A stretch of 47,007 nt of DNA, from assembly GCF_015356785.1 (NCBI RefSeq), contig NZ_JAAEJV010000012.1, forward strand, positions 1 through 47,007. The letters are read 5' to 3'. The translations under genes were made by a program, and so were the position numbers. Position 1 is the stretch's first letter. Each line of letters begins with the position of its first letter. The notes under the pieces are model-generated. The model was not told the origin of the DNA, ran no database searches, and saw only the letters and a program-made list of their open reading frames with translations. Source of the stretch: Candidatus Neptunochlamydia vexilliferae (GTDB lineage: Bacteria > Chlamydiota > Chlamydiia > Chlamydiales > Simkaniaceae). Shown piece after piece: positions 15,090 through 24,136 of this stretch.

Positions 15090-17336
15090 TTGATTTACCT
15101 TAAGGTATTAGACGTGCCCCTTTCCCTTTATGAAAAAGCTTTAGCAAATAGTGCAGACCCCACAAGTCCCCAATCCGTATATGAGCAGTTTTCTCTGCTT
15201 TATCAGGTTGAACCAGAGGGTAGCAGTAAGTGGTTAGGTCGAAAAGCCATGGCCTTACCTACAGCGTTATTTAACCTTACTTTCATGCCCATTTGGCGGG
15301 TAGCGGCAGGGGTCGTGATGGTTGCGGTCGGAATTTTGTCATTGGATCCGCTGGTTATGTTTCAGGAATTGGCACGGGAGACTCATGGCTTTGCGAATGA
15401 TGTAGAGGATGCTCTGATCTCTCTTAGTAACTTTTTTATAGGTGATTGTCGGAGTTTTTTTTTAGCTCAACAGCTAGAGCATCAGAGACAAGACCAAGCT
15501 CGATTGATTGAAAGGCAGCAAACCTATCAAGACCGACTTAACGAACAGCTAAATGTAGAGAATCAACCCGCTTTGCCTCCACCACCTCCACCAATTGCTG
15601 CTCCTCCCCCTCCTCCTGTACTAATTTTTAAGAAGCTTGTGATAAGAAGAGGAAAGAAGGTTCCTGGTAAAGCACCTGCTACGGGGTCTTCTTCTAGAGG
15701 TGGGATTGACATGAACGAAATACTGAGAAGACGCCGAGAAATGCGGCAAAAGAAAACCTCTAAACCTCCTGTTAACCAATCAGAAAAAAACAATATCGAG
15801 AATCAGTTGGGCAATACCATTGCTTCAACTATGTATGAAAGAAGGAAAAGCTTTGGACCAACGCCTCAAAAAGATCAAGCGTCGAGCAGCTCTCGTAGAG
15901 GACTTAAACCTAAGAGCTTAGACTTTAGAGATAAAGAATTTGAGCGCTTGTGTAAGGACATAAAGGACTCTGCGCTTCAAGCCATGGGCTATATTAATAA
16001 ACAAAAAGAGGAGGCTCAACCAGAGCTTGCAGAGATTCTTTTGGGCTATTGTATAAAAAAAGGACTGTATAAAAGAATAAAAACGCAACAAGTAGTCAAA
16101 CACACTTCAAAACAAAGCGAAGTTTTCAAGAGCTATGTGAGTTTTTGTATTGAGAAAGGAGATGTTAAGTGGGCGACTGAGCTGATTGAGATGTTTAAAG
16201 AGCCTAAGCTTAAATTTGGCTACACAATACAACTGAAAGATTATTGTTCAAAAAAGGGGAAAGATTTTCCAACCAACTTAGAAAAGTTCAAGAAAATAGA
16301 TCCTAAATTTGAAGATTTATCAAAAGAAAGTTTAGATAAAGCGGAAAATTTTATTTTGGAGTGCCAAGATCCCTATCAAAAGGTAGTCTTGGCAAATCGA
16401 TTTATGGATAAATGTCTTGAAAAAAGTGATTATTTTTTGAATGAGCAGATTCTCCCCTTTATTTGGGAAAAAGGACAACCTTTTAAACGTTATATTGATG
16501 CCTGTATCGATAAAGGCTTTACTGGTCAAGCGGCTTGGCTCATCAAGGCTCTTCCAGTTAAGGAGAGGGCTGAGTATTCGACGCGACTTATTATGGTTTG
16601 TGTAGAAAAAGGGGAACCTTTAAAGGATGCTTTTATTGAAGCTGTGAAAGAGCAAGAGGATGGGGAAAAGCTCCTCCAACCACACCTGAAGAAGTTAATT
16701 GATCGGTTTATAAAAGAGAAAAGCCATTTGCCGGAAGCATCTCAACTCTTAAAGTGGTTAACCGACAAAAATTTGCAAAAAACCTATATTGAATGTTTAT
16801 TCAAAGTTTTGCCAGAGTCAGCAAGCTTTTTGCCAGATGCGCTTATCAGCTTAATAGAGAATAATGAGGATAGGGATGCCCTTCTTAAGCCTTACATCAA
16901 GGGGTGTGAGAAAGCTAAAGAGTGGAAGGAGCTGGGAAAAATAATAGGACTCTTAGTCGATGAAAAATTGAGAGACGAAAAGTACAATTGCCACATTAAA
17001 AAGGTCAAGACAGAAGATGACCTTCAGAAGGTTTGTGACCTAGGAAAAGGAATTATGTATGTAGGCAGGCGGATCCAGTGTGTGGAAGCTATTCTCAAAG
17101 CTTGGATTCAGATTGATACTCATTTGCCACGAGGATTTAAAGAACTGTTGATCAAAATTGATCCTAAAAGAAATAAGACTCTTGCCACCTATTTGGATCA
17201 ATGTATTAAAAATAGCAAAGTGGAAAAGGCAAAGACCATTGCAGGTCTTTTAGAGGGTGAGCAAAACAGGAAAAAAGCTCTGGAGAGGATTTCTAAACCC
17301 AATAACAACGCTGCGTCTAGCAGCAGTCACAACTAA
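15090..17336 (+). CDS. proline-rich, helical-repeat protein; candidate secreted effector
   Basis: A 748-residue orphan protein. No in-frame ATG precedes residue 54 and a stop lies at 15057, so translation probably begins at TTG 15090. Visible regions: one long bilobed hydrophobic segment at about residues 54-92, reminiscent of inclusion-membrane proteins; a coiled glutamine/arginine-rich stretch (122-155); two proline runs (163-168 and 172-176); a basic linker with IDMNEILRRRREMRQKK (206-222); and a C-terminal half of degenerate helical repeats with phrases such as YIDACIDKGF, SFCIEKGDVKWA and YIKGCEKAKEW. The protein ends AASSSSHN. The design suggests a host-directed protein, the proline runs possibly binding profilin or SH3/WW domains. 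No family is assigned. Confidence 0.75.
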   Translation: MIYLKVLDVPLSLYEKALANSADPTSPQSVYEQFSLLYQVEPEGSSKWLGRKAMALPTALFNLTFMPIWRVAAGVVMVAVGILSLDPLVMFQELARETHGFANDVEDALISLSNFFIGDCRSFFLAQQLEHQRQDQARLIERQQTYQDRLNEQLNVENQPALPPPPPPIAAPPPPPVLIFKKLVIRRGKKVPGKAPATGSSSRGGIDMNEILRRRREMRQKKTSKPPVNQSEKNNIENQLGNTIASTMYERRKSFGPTPQKDQASSSSRRGLKPKSLDFRDKEFERLCKDIKDSALQAMGYINKQKEEAQPELAEILLGYCIKKGLYKRIKTQQVVKHTSKQSEVFKSYVSFCIEKGDVKWATELIEMFKEPKLKFGYTIQLKDYCSKKGKDFPTNLEKFKKIDPKFEDLSKESLDKAENFILECQDPYQKVVLANRFMDKCLEKSDYFLNEQILPFIWEKGQPFKRYIDACIDKGFTGQAAWLIKALPVKERAEYSTRLIMVCVEKGEPLKDAFIEAVKEQEDGEKLLQPHLKKLIDRFIKEKSHLPEASQLLKWLTDKNLQKTYIECLFKVLPESASFLPDALISLIENNEDRDALLKPYIKGCEKAKEWKELGKIIGLLVDEKLRDEKYNCHIKKVKTEDDLQKVCDLGKGIMYVGRRIQCVEAILKAWIQIDTHLPRGFKELLIKIDPKRNKTLATYLDQCIKNSKVEKAKTIAGLLEGEQNRKKALERISKPNNNAASSSSHN

Positions 17337-17494
17337 GGGCCCGTCAAGAAATAAATGCTACAAGTTGACTGGCTGCGACTTTGCCAAATTAAGCTTCTTC
17401 GTCGCCCTTCCCTATTGGGAATGATGCTCCTCATTCAGCTTAATTTTGCTGTGTCTCGCTGAGTCAAACTGTAGCATTTATTTCTTGATGGGCC

Positions 17495-17495
<1 letters not shown>
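17337..17495. mobile_element. 159-bp palindromic MITE, copy 2
   Basis: It is nearly identical to the element at 420-578, with ends GGGCCCGTCAAGAAATAAAT and its inverse, and is flanked by TAA at 17334-17336 and 17496-17498. The left TAA is the stop codon of the 748-aa gene. On the minus strand the enolase stop TAG is formed by the last base of the element plus the target repeat. It separates the two convergent genes and probably doubles as a terminator. Confidence 0.85.
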
Positions 17496-18766
<1,271 letters not shown>

Positions 18767-18867
18767 TTAAAACAAGTTGAAAGAGTTTTTCAGGGGAGAA
18801 AAGTTCAAGGCGCCTGATGCAGGGAGCCCGAATTGGGCTCTCGAAGGAAGGCAACGATGAAATTTTC

Positions 18868-19546
18868 CTCATGGTTCAAAATACAGCATGCTGAGGTAAC
18901 ACTTCCCGAAATATGGAGGCCTTTCCACCTTATGTAGTTAATCGGGAGTATTTAGGGTAAAGATACGTCGGGGGCAAGCCCCCCGCTGCCCCCTTGAGCT
19001 TCAATCTGGCAAGCCAAATCGACCTTCCTCGGGGGGCCGTGCAAAGCACTGTTCCGCCCCTCGTTCAGATCAATTTTGCATAGCCATCTTGAAGCCGTGG
19101 ACACTTCACGACGCAGCTTTTCTTCGCCTTCGGCTCCGAAGCTGTGTTGGTTCAGTGAATTTTTTTGTTATACCCAAACAAGCTCAAGAATTGGTTTTAG
19201 GCAACGCGAAAGCTGTCGAAATTCGTCGATCCTAAGTGGCTAAAAACCTGGAAAAAAAACTTGGTCCTTCGTGAAAGATGTGCAAGGTTTTCTAGGAAAA
19301 AACCTTTCCAGCGAACTGACATGGCTTCGGAGCCGAAGGCGAAGAAAAGCCATGCGGTGAGCTGTCCGCGGCTTCAAGATGGCTCTGCAAAATCGCCCCG
19401 CACGAGGGGTGGAACAGTGCTTTGCACGGCCCCCCGAGGAGGGTCGATTTGGCTTGCCAAGTTGAAGCTCAAGGGGGCAGCAGGGGGCTTGCCCCCGACG
19501 CATCTTTCATAAGACCAAAAATTGTTACCCTATTTTGAACCATGCC
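18868..19546. repeat. dispersed repeat family R, copy A (679 bp)
   Basis: The ends are inverted: CATGGTTCAAAATA at the left (18870) and TATTTTGAACCATG at the right (to 19544). It is flanked by a 9-bp duplication with one mismatch, GAAATTTTC (18859-18867) and GAAATTATC (19547-19555). Inside, a GC-rich block containing CTTCGCCTTCGGCTCCGAAG occurs twice in opposite orientation (about 18958-19150 and 19260-19510), making a large imperfect palindrome. It has no credible gene; the frames in it are simply shared with copy B at high nucleotide identity. It looks like a non-autonomous transposable element and interrupts an antitoxin gene. Confidence 0.85.
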
Positions 19547-19717
19547 GAAATTATCGAGTCTGCTCTAGAGATTTATCGGCATAAGGAACGGATGCGCCTT
19601 CTAAATGAAAGTTACGGACAGATTAGATCAAACAAAACCGCTTGGAAAGAAGAGTTAAAAGAGCGAGAAGAACTTGAAGGAACTTTAGAAGATGGCTTTG
19701 AAGAAAACTACCCCTAA
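19535..19717 (+). CDS. remaining antitoxin reading frame upstream of mazF
   Basis: A 60-codon frame that can start at TTG 19535 inside the right terminal repeat of the element, giving NHAEIIESALEIYRHKERMR and then a charged helical tail ending LEDGFEENYP. The gene position, the 26-base overlap with mazF and the acidic C-terminus fit a MazE- or CopG-type antitoxin whose DNA-binding N-terminus has been cut off by the repeat. Whether the TTG supplied by the repeat is used is unknown. The toxin-neutralising part appears intact. Confidence 0.55.
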   Translation: MNHAEIIESALEIYRHKERMRLLNESYGQIRSNKTAWKEELKEREELEGTLEDGFEENYP

Positions 19718-20093
19718 GCAAGGGGAAATATGGCTCTTTGATCCTGACCCAATCAATGGAAGAGAAGTAGGAACAAAGGTTCGTCCAGCACTTATTATTT
19801 CGGCAGATTCTTTTAATGAGGGGCTTTCAGCACTAGTCATTGTTGTTCCAATGACTAGCAAGGATCAAGGCATTTTTTCTCACGTCCGTTTTGATCCCCC
19901 CGAAGGAGGGATCAAAGTCCCTAGTTTTGCGGTATGTGAGCAAATACGATCAATCAGCAAAAATAGGCTTATTAAAAAAATGGGGATGGTTCCTTTACCA
20001 GGCTCAAGCATCGCGAGCATAAAGGGGTCGGTTATGACCGGGGCTATTCGACCATTGACCTCCATCTCAACATCAACCCCCTCCTCTTTTTAA
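19692..20093 (+). CDS. MazF/PemK-family toxin with a replaced C-terminus
   Basis: A MazF-like endoribonuclease. The start of the fold is clear: KQGEIWLFDPDPINGREVGT, then KVRPALIISADSFN, the strand LVIVVPMTSKDQG, and FAVCEQIRSISKNRLIKKMG, which hold the usual arginine and serine/threonine residues of the active site. After about residue 100 (near 19990) the sequence departs from the family (PLPGSSIASIKG and a serine/threonine tail), where MazF proteins have a final helix. In another frame the same bases encode a beta-barrel protein, so the gene is fused to the middle of a different gene. The toxin may still fold, but its last helix is foreign. Confidence 0.7.
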   Translation: MALKKTTPKQGEIWLFDPDPINGREVGTKVRPALIISADSFNEGLSALVIVVPMTSKDQGIFSHVRFDPPEGGIKVPSFAVCEQIRSISKNRLIKKMGMVPLPGSSIASIKGSVMTGAIRPLTSISTSTPSSF

Positions 20094-20671
20094 ATACGCG
20101 GGGCCACGTCTTTAACAATGGAGAGTTTGCCCTCAACCTCGGCCTGGGCGGGCGGGTGACCGCTCCGAGCAAAAAATGGACCGTTGGTCTCAATGGCTAC
20201 TACGACTACCAGAGTAGTTCGGTTCTCTCCCCCTCACAACTCGGCGGAGGGTTTGAGCTCTTCATCTCCGATTATGTCCTCCGCTTTAATGGATATGCCC
20301 CAATCGGGACCGTCAAGAAAACCGAAGGCAAGCGCGCTGCTGTTGCCCTGGCCAACCTCCAGGGAGAGGTGGAAAAGGTCCTCCTAACAGGAGAAATCCA
20401 CCAGTTTTCAGGGGCGATCGGCGCCTACTACCTGACCGGGCGGGCCTTTGAAAACCGCACCTTTGGGAAAGCGTGGGGCTCCGAGATCCGCGCCAGCGTC
20501 CAGCTCTGGCAGTGGGTCGAGCTCCTCTTTGAAACCACTTACGACCAGATTTTTGACTTTACCTTCCAAGGGATTTTTGCCCTTACCATTCCAATCGGTA
20601 GCCGGAAAAAAAAGCTTTCCCGCCCCATCATCCGCCGCGAGATCGTCCCCCTCGAGAAGAAGAAGCTTTAG
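19991..20671 (+). pseudogene. 5'-truncated outer-membrane beta-barrel protein (inverse autotransporter-like)
   Basis: This frame has no natural start. It reads SFTRLKHREHKGVGYDRGYS from about 19991, overlapping the foreign tail of mazF, and continues through alternating amphipathic strands (LHLNINPLLFLNTRGHVFN, KWTVGLNGYYDYQSSS, FELFISDYVLRFNGYAP) to a last strand ending FALTIPIGS. The GVGYDRGY turn and the strand periodicity resemble the beta-barrel domain of inverse autotransporters or related chlamydial outer-membrane proteins. The first possible start is GTG 20156, which would yield a 171-aa half barrel. The N-terminal part including the signal peptide is lost at the mazF junction. Its last 44 bases overlap the convergent DMT permease gene. 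Confidence 0.6.
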
Positions 20672-21581
20672 GCTTAAACTGCAAATCGTTCTTTGGATAG
20701 AGGAAGATCAGAAGGACCGTGCCCACAATGATTAGGAAGAAGCCGATGATCACCCCTGCAGGAATCCCCTCTCCCCAGATAAAGTATTGGATGATCGCTC
20801 CAAAGATAAAGCTGAGGTAGATAAAAGGGCTGATGAGACGCATCGGGGCAAACTTAGCGCTCAATGTCAAGAGCACCTGGAAAAACGCCGCAAAAATCCC
20901 CGCTAATAAAGCGAGGCTCAAGCTTGTAAAGGTATAGGTCTCTTGCTGGGCTGGAAAAAGATAAAACACCACCGCAGTGACAAGAACGCTCAAAGTAAAG
21001 TAGTAGGCGGTGATCCGCTCCCATGGCTCGGTATAGTTAAGGGTCCGAAGGGCGACCACAGCCGTTCCCGAAAGCATCGCCCCGATCAAGGGGACAATCG
21101 CCCAAGGGTTAAAGAGGTCTTTGCCCGGTCGCAGGACAAAAAGAAGCCCCAAAAATGCAATCCCGAGCCCCCACCAAAGGCGGTGGACGAGCTTCACTCG
21201 AAGCCATAGCCGCGCGGCAATGGGGACAAAGAGGGGAAACGAGTAGAAAATGAGCGTCCCTTCCGCAAGGGCAAAGTGGGTGATACTAAAGTAAAAGCAG
21301 TAAAGAGCAGCAACTCCGCAGATCGAGCGAACCGCATGGTGGCGGTAGTTCTCTGTCCGAAACAGTTGAGAAACTTTAGGCGCTGAGCCTGAGCAAAAAA
21401 CCCAGACCATGAGCATGACAAGGTTGACAAGGGAGCGGGCAAAGCAGAGGAAATTGGTGCTAAAGTAGGGGGAGGCGAGCTTAACGCAAGTTGCCTGCGC
21501 AGCTAAGGCCACCGTTGCCCCCACCATGAGACCAACTGCCATAGGGAACCGTTTTTTGGGTCTTTCTAAGTGCTGTATCAT
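20628..21581 (-). CDS. EamA/DMT superfamily transporter
   Basis: A 317-aa, ten-span drug/metabolite transporter family protein from ATG 21581 (MIQHLERPKKRF). The two EamA repeats are visible: first half around VGLMVGATVALAAQATCVKL and SICGVAALYCFYFSITHFAL, second half from AIVPLIGAMLSGTAVVAL to the last helix IGFFLIIVGTVLLIFLYP. Similar chlamydial proteins import S-adenosylmethionine or amino acids, but the substrate here is not determined. A longer frame to 21641 lacks a better ribosome binding site and would run into the ruvX start region. The hydrophilic tail KPKASSSRGGRSRGG is read antisense to the end of the truncated barrel gene. Confidence 0.85.
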   Translation of the reverse strand: MIQHLERPKKRFPMAVGLMVGATVALAAQATCVKLASPYFSTNFLCFARSLVNLVMLMVWVFCSGSAPKVSQLFRTENYRHHAVRSICGVAALYCFYFSITHFALAEGTLIFYSFPLFVPIAARLWLRVKLVHRLWWGLGIAFLGLLFVLRPGKDLFNPWAIVPLIGAMLSGTAVVALRTLNYTEPWERITAYYFTLSVLVTAVVFYLFPAQQETYTFTSLSLALLAGIFAAFFQVLLTLSAKFAPMRLISPFIYLSFIFGAIIQYFIWGEGIPAGVIIGFFLIIVGTVLLIFLYPKNDLQFKPKASSSRGGRSRGG

Positions 21582-21634
21582 TGCTTTTTTTCGCTTAAGT
21601 CTATAATATATCTGTATATCGTAAAGGAAAACAA

Positions 21635-22057
21635 ATGGCAAAAAAAACTCGTGTACTGGGGATTGATTTTGGAATGAAGCGGATTGGGCTTGCCCGCTCC
21701 GATCTCTCCCGGATGATCGCCTCTCCCCTCAAAACGATCCTCGCTGCTAAAACCCTCGAAGGGACGGTCGACCTGATTCTCAAAGAGCTTGATGAAGTAG
21801 ACACCATCGTTATGGGACTCCCCCTTCTCCTCTCTGGAAAAGACAGCGAAACCACCACCACTGTCCGGAAGTTTGCCACCCTCCTTGAAGAGGCCAGTGG
21901 CCTCCCCCTCATCCTCTGGGATGAGCGGCTCACCTCCAAGCAGGTGGAGCGCCTCCTCATGGAGGACAAAATGAGCCGAAAGAAACGGGCTGCCCACGTC
22001 GATACGATGAGCGCTACCCTCATCCTCCAGAATTATCTCGATAGTCTACCAATCTAA
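21635..22057 (+). CDS. ruvX: Holliday junction resolvase-like protein RuvX (YqgF)
   Basis: A 140-aa RNase H-fold protein of the YqgF/RuvX family, implicated in pre-16S rRNA 5' processing and possibly junction resolution. The catalytic strand GIDFGMKRIGLARSD is at residues 9-23, the central VMGLPLLLSGKD motif at about 59-70, DERLTSKQVE at about 96-105, and the last aspartate in HVDTMSATLILQNYL. AAAGGAAAA precedes ATG 21635. It is divergent from the DMT permease and overlaps the end of the convergent lipoprotein gene by 12 bases. Length is normal for the family. Confidence 0.93.
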   Translation: MAKKTRVLGIDFGMKRIGLARSDLSRMIASPLKTILAAKTLEGTVDLILKELDEVDTIVMGLPLLLSGKDSETTTTVRKFATLLEEASGLPLILWDERLTSKQVERLLMEDKMSRKKRAAHVDTMSATLILQNYLDSLPI

Positions 22058-22483
22058 CTCTAAAGTTGAAGAAGGAGCAACGGGAGCAGGATGGTAGGAA
22101 TGCCAGCGGGTACTCTCATACTCCTTTTGATGGAAGCGGTGGCGGATCACTATCCCCTTCTCATCGAAAAAGATGGTTAGCTTATAGTCCTTGTTATCGG
22201 TTCCTTTATTAATCTCTCCATAGATCGGGATCAGGTTGGTCAGCTTCGGCTTATAGGTCGAAAGGGAGTACACCCATTTTTCCCGCCCCTCAAAGTCTTC
22301 TTCCAATTCGTACTGGGTTCCAAAGCGGGCAATCACTTCGTGCTTATGGGTCTTTCCATCGATAATTGCCTGCTCCACATCATAAACTGTAAGCTCAGCA
22401 AGCTCCCTCGTTCCTCGGTAGGAAGTACACCCCACAATCAGTGCCCCAGCTAAGCAAAAAAGCAAAATAGTTTTTTTCTTCAT
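22046..22483 (-). CDS. BamE/SmpA-like lipoprotein
   Basis: A 145-aa lipoprotein: signal peptide MKKKTILLFCLAGALIVGC with a lipobox ending at C19, then a soluble domain. The motif TVYDVEQAIIDGKTHKHEVIA in two parts, followed by RFGTQYELEE, matches the SmpA/OmlA (BamE) fold's first helices and turn, and KLTIFFDEKGIVIRHRF resembles its last strands. BamE is an accessory lipoprotein of the outer-membrane barrel assembly complex; whether this is the functional BamE or a related small lipoprotein is open. It is divergent from zwf and convergent with ruvX. Confidence 0.75.
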   Translation of the reverse strand: MKKKTILLFCLAGALIVGCTSYRGTRELAELTVYDVEQAIIDGKTHKHEVIARFGTQYELEEDFEGREKWVYSLSTYKPKLTNLIPIYGEINKGTDNKDYKLTIFFDEKGIVIRHRFHQKEYESTRWHSYHPAPVAPSSTLELDW

Positions 22484-22503
22484 TGTTTCCTCAAAACATT
22501 ATT

Positions 22504-22523
22504 TTTGGTAAGATTCTACCAAA
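22504..22523. promoter_or_regulatory. operator-like inverted repeat between lipoprotein gene and zwf
   Basis: TTTGGTA (22504-22510) and TACCAAA (22517-22523) form a perfect dyad with a six-base spacer in the divergent intergenic region. It could be a regulator site or a short hairpin. No regulator is recognised. Confidence 0.35.
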
Positions 22524-22574
22524 CTCGCCGATAAATAGGTAGCTAAAAAAATCTCTTTGACTTACCTTGGAAGT

Positions 22575-24110
22575 ATGGACAAAAACGTACACCCCTTCGA
22601 AGAACCGGGACAAACGTCGCGCAGTTTAGACCCTTGCATCGTTGTTATTTTTGGGGCGACAGGCGACCTAACGGCGCGGAAGCTCATGCCTGCCCTTTAC
22701 AACCTGAAAAGGGAGGGGCAACTCCCCACCCATTTTGCCTGCTGCGGTTTTGCCCGACGGGAAAAAAGTGACGAGGTTTTCCGTGAAGAGATGAAAAAAG
22801 CGGTCTCGGAACATTCGCGCATTAAGCCTTTGGATGAGTCGGTTTGGGATGCGTTTCAATCAGAACTTTTCTATCACCAGTCGGAATTCGACGATGATGC
22901 AGGCTACGAACGGTTTGCCAAACACCTGGCTGATTTGGATGCGCAAATGGGAACGGGAGGTAACCGGATCTTCTACTTGTCAACGCAGCCGAGCTACTTT
23001 ACAACGATCATCGAAAAGCTGAAGCAACACAAGCTCCTCTATGAACATGGAGGGGAAAGGTGGTCGCGGGTGATCATCGAAAAGCCGTTTGGTCACGATC
23101 TAAACTCGGCAAAGGAATTGCAAAAAGATCTGATGGACCACCTCAGTGAGGAGCAGCTCTACCGGATCGACCACTACTTGGGGAAAGAAACGGCGCAAAA
23201 TCTTTTGGCCTTCCGCTTTGGAAACTCGATCTTTGAAAATCTGTGGAACCACCGCTATATCGACCATGTCCAGTTCACCGTCGCCGAAGATATCGGCATT
23301 GGAACGCGGGGACGCTTCTACGAAGAGTCGGGGCTCATGCGGGACATCATGCAAAACCATATGATGCAGCTCTTTTCCCTTTTGGCGATGGAGCCGCCGG
23401 TCAACTTAAGTGCAGGGGCCATCCACGATGAAAAGGTCAAGGTTTTAGAAGCCCTTCGCCCCTTTACCCAAGAGGATTTTGAAAAGTCTGCCGTGCGCGG
23501 GCAGTATGGAAAAGGGTTTGTGGGAGGCGATGAGGTCAAAGGATACCGAGAAGAGAACAATGTCGACCCCAACTCCCCGATCGAAACCTATGGAGCGATC
23601 CGCTTCTTTATCGACAACTGGCGGTGGGACGGGGTTCCCTTTTACTTAAGGGGAGCCAAGCGGTTGCCGAGACGGACCACTGAAATTGCGGTCACCTTTA
23701 AGCATCCCCCAGGGGTCCTTTTCCATGAGCATGGGCAGCACAACGATCCCAATGTCCTGACGATTCGGATCCAGCCCAATGAAGGGATTTCTCTAAAGAT
23801 TAACTGTAAAGTTCCGGGGCCGAGCAGTCCGATCCAGCCGGTGAAAATGGACTTTCGGTACGGCGCCTTTTTTGGCCTCGCCCCTCCCGATGCTTATGAG
23901 CGGCTGATTTGCGACTGTATTGCTGGTGATAGCACCCTCTTTGCGCGGATCGATGAGGTGTTCCACTCATGGCAATTTTTCACCCCCTTGCTCGACTATT
24001 GGGCGAACACCCCTCCGAAAGATTTCCCCAACTATGCAGCAGGGAGCTGGGGGCCAGAGGCGGCCGATGAGATGCTTGCCCGCGATGGCCGAAAGTGGCG
24101 CTTGATTTAA
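22575..24110 (+). CDS. zwf: glucose-6-phosphate 1-dehydrogenase
   Basis: A 511-aa enzyme for the first step of the oxidative pentose phosphate pathway, producing 6-phosphogluconolactone and NADPH. The cofactor motif VVIFGATGDLTARKLMPAL is near residues 22-40, the active-site RIDHYLGKET at about 204-213 and the downstream FRFGNSIFENLWN block is typical. ATG 22575 follows GGAAG; the frame is open to TTG 22557, which would add six residues. It heads a three-gene cluster with opcA and pgl. Chlamydiae import host glucose-6-phosphate, so this would feed directly from the host supply. Length is normal. Confidence 0.96.
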   Translation: MDKNVHPFEEPGQTSRSLDPCIVVIFGATGDLTARKLMPALYNLKREGQLPTHFACCGFARREKSDEVFREEMKKAVSEHSRIKPLDESVWDAFQSELFYHQSEFDDDAGYERFAKHLADLDAQMGTGGNRIFYLSTQPSYFTTIIEKLKQHKLLYEHGGERWSRVIIEKPFGHDLNSAKELQKDLMDHLSEEQLYRIDHYLGKETAQNLLAFRFGNSIFENLWNHRYIDHVQFTVAEDIGIGTRGRFYEESGLMRDIMQNHMMQLFSLLAMEPPVNLSAGAIHDEKVKVLEALRPFTQEDFEKSAVRGQYGKGFVGGDEVKGYREENNVDPNSPIETYGAIRFFIDNWRWDGVPFYLRGAKRLPRRTTEIAVTFKHPPGVLFHEHGQHNDPNVLTIRIQPNEGISLKINCKVPGPSSPIQPVKMDFRYGAFFGLAPPDAYERLICDCIAGDSTLFARIDEVFHSWQFFTPLLDYWANTPPKDFPNYAAGSWGPEAADEMLARDGRKWRLI

Positions 24111-24136
24111 GGGGTTCAAAGGTATAAAATAGATCT

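Larger units (their letters stand above)
18817..19717 (+). pseudogene. antitoxin gene interrupted by a repeat element (reconstruction)
   Basis: If the repeat element at 18868-19546 and one copy of its 9-bp target duplication (GAAATTTTC/GAAATTATC) are removed, ATG 18817 reads in frame through MQGARIGLSKEGND into EIIESALEIYRHKERM and on to the stop at 19717, giving about 70 residues. The downstream mazF start overlaps this frame, as is usual for antitoxin-toxin pairs. The element therefore seems to have landed in the 5' part of the antitoxin gene. An alternative is that the left flank, which includes the palindrome GAGCCCGAATTGGGCTC (18826-18842), is an operator rather than coding. Confidence 0.45.

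Noticed and set aside
19240-19512. 83- and 87-aa frames inside repeat copy A
   Set aside because: They match frames in copy B because the repeat is nearly identical in DNA. There is no ribosome binding site, no family resemblance, and the composition is that of translated GC-rich palindrome.
20628-20680. SSSRGG tail of the DMT permease as part of the AASSSS tail family
   Set aside because: These residues are read antisense to the end of the barrel gene, so the similarity is probably accidental.
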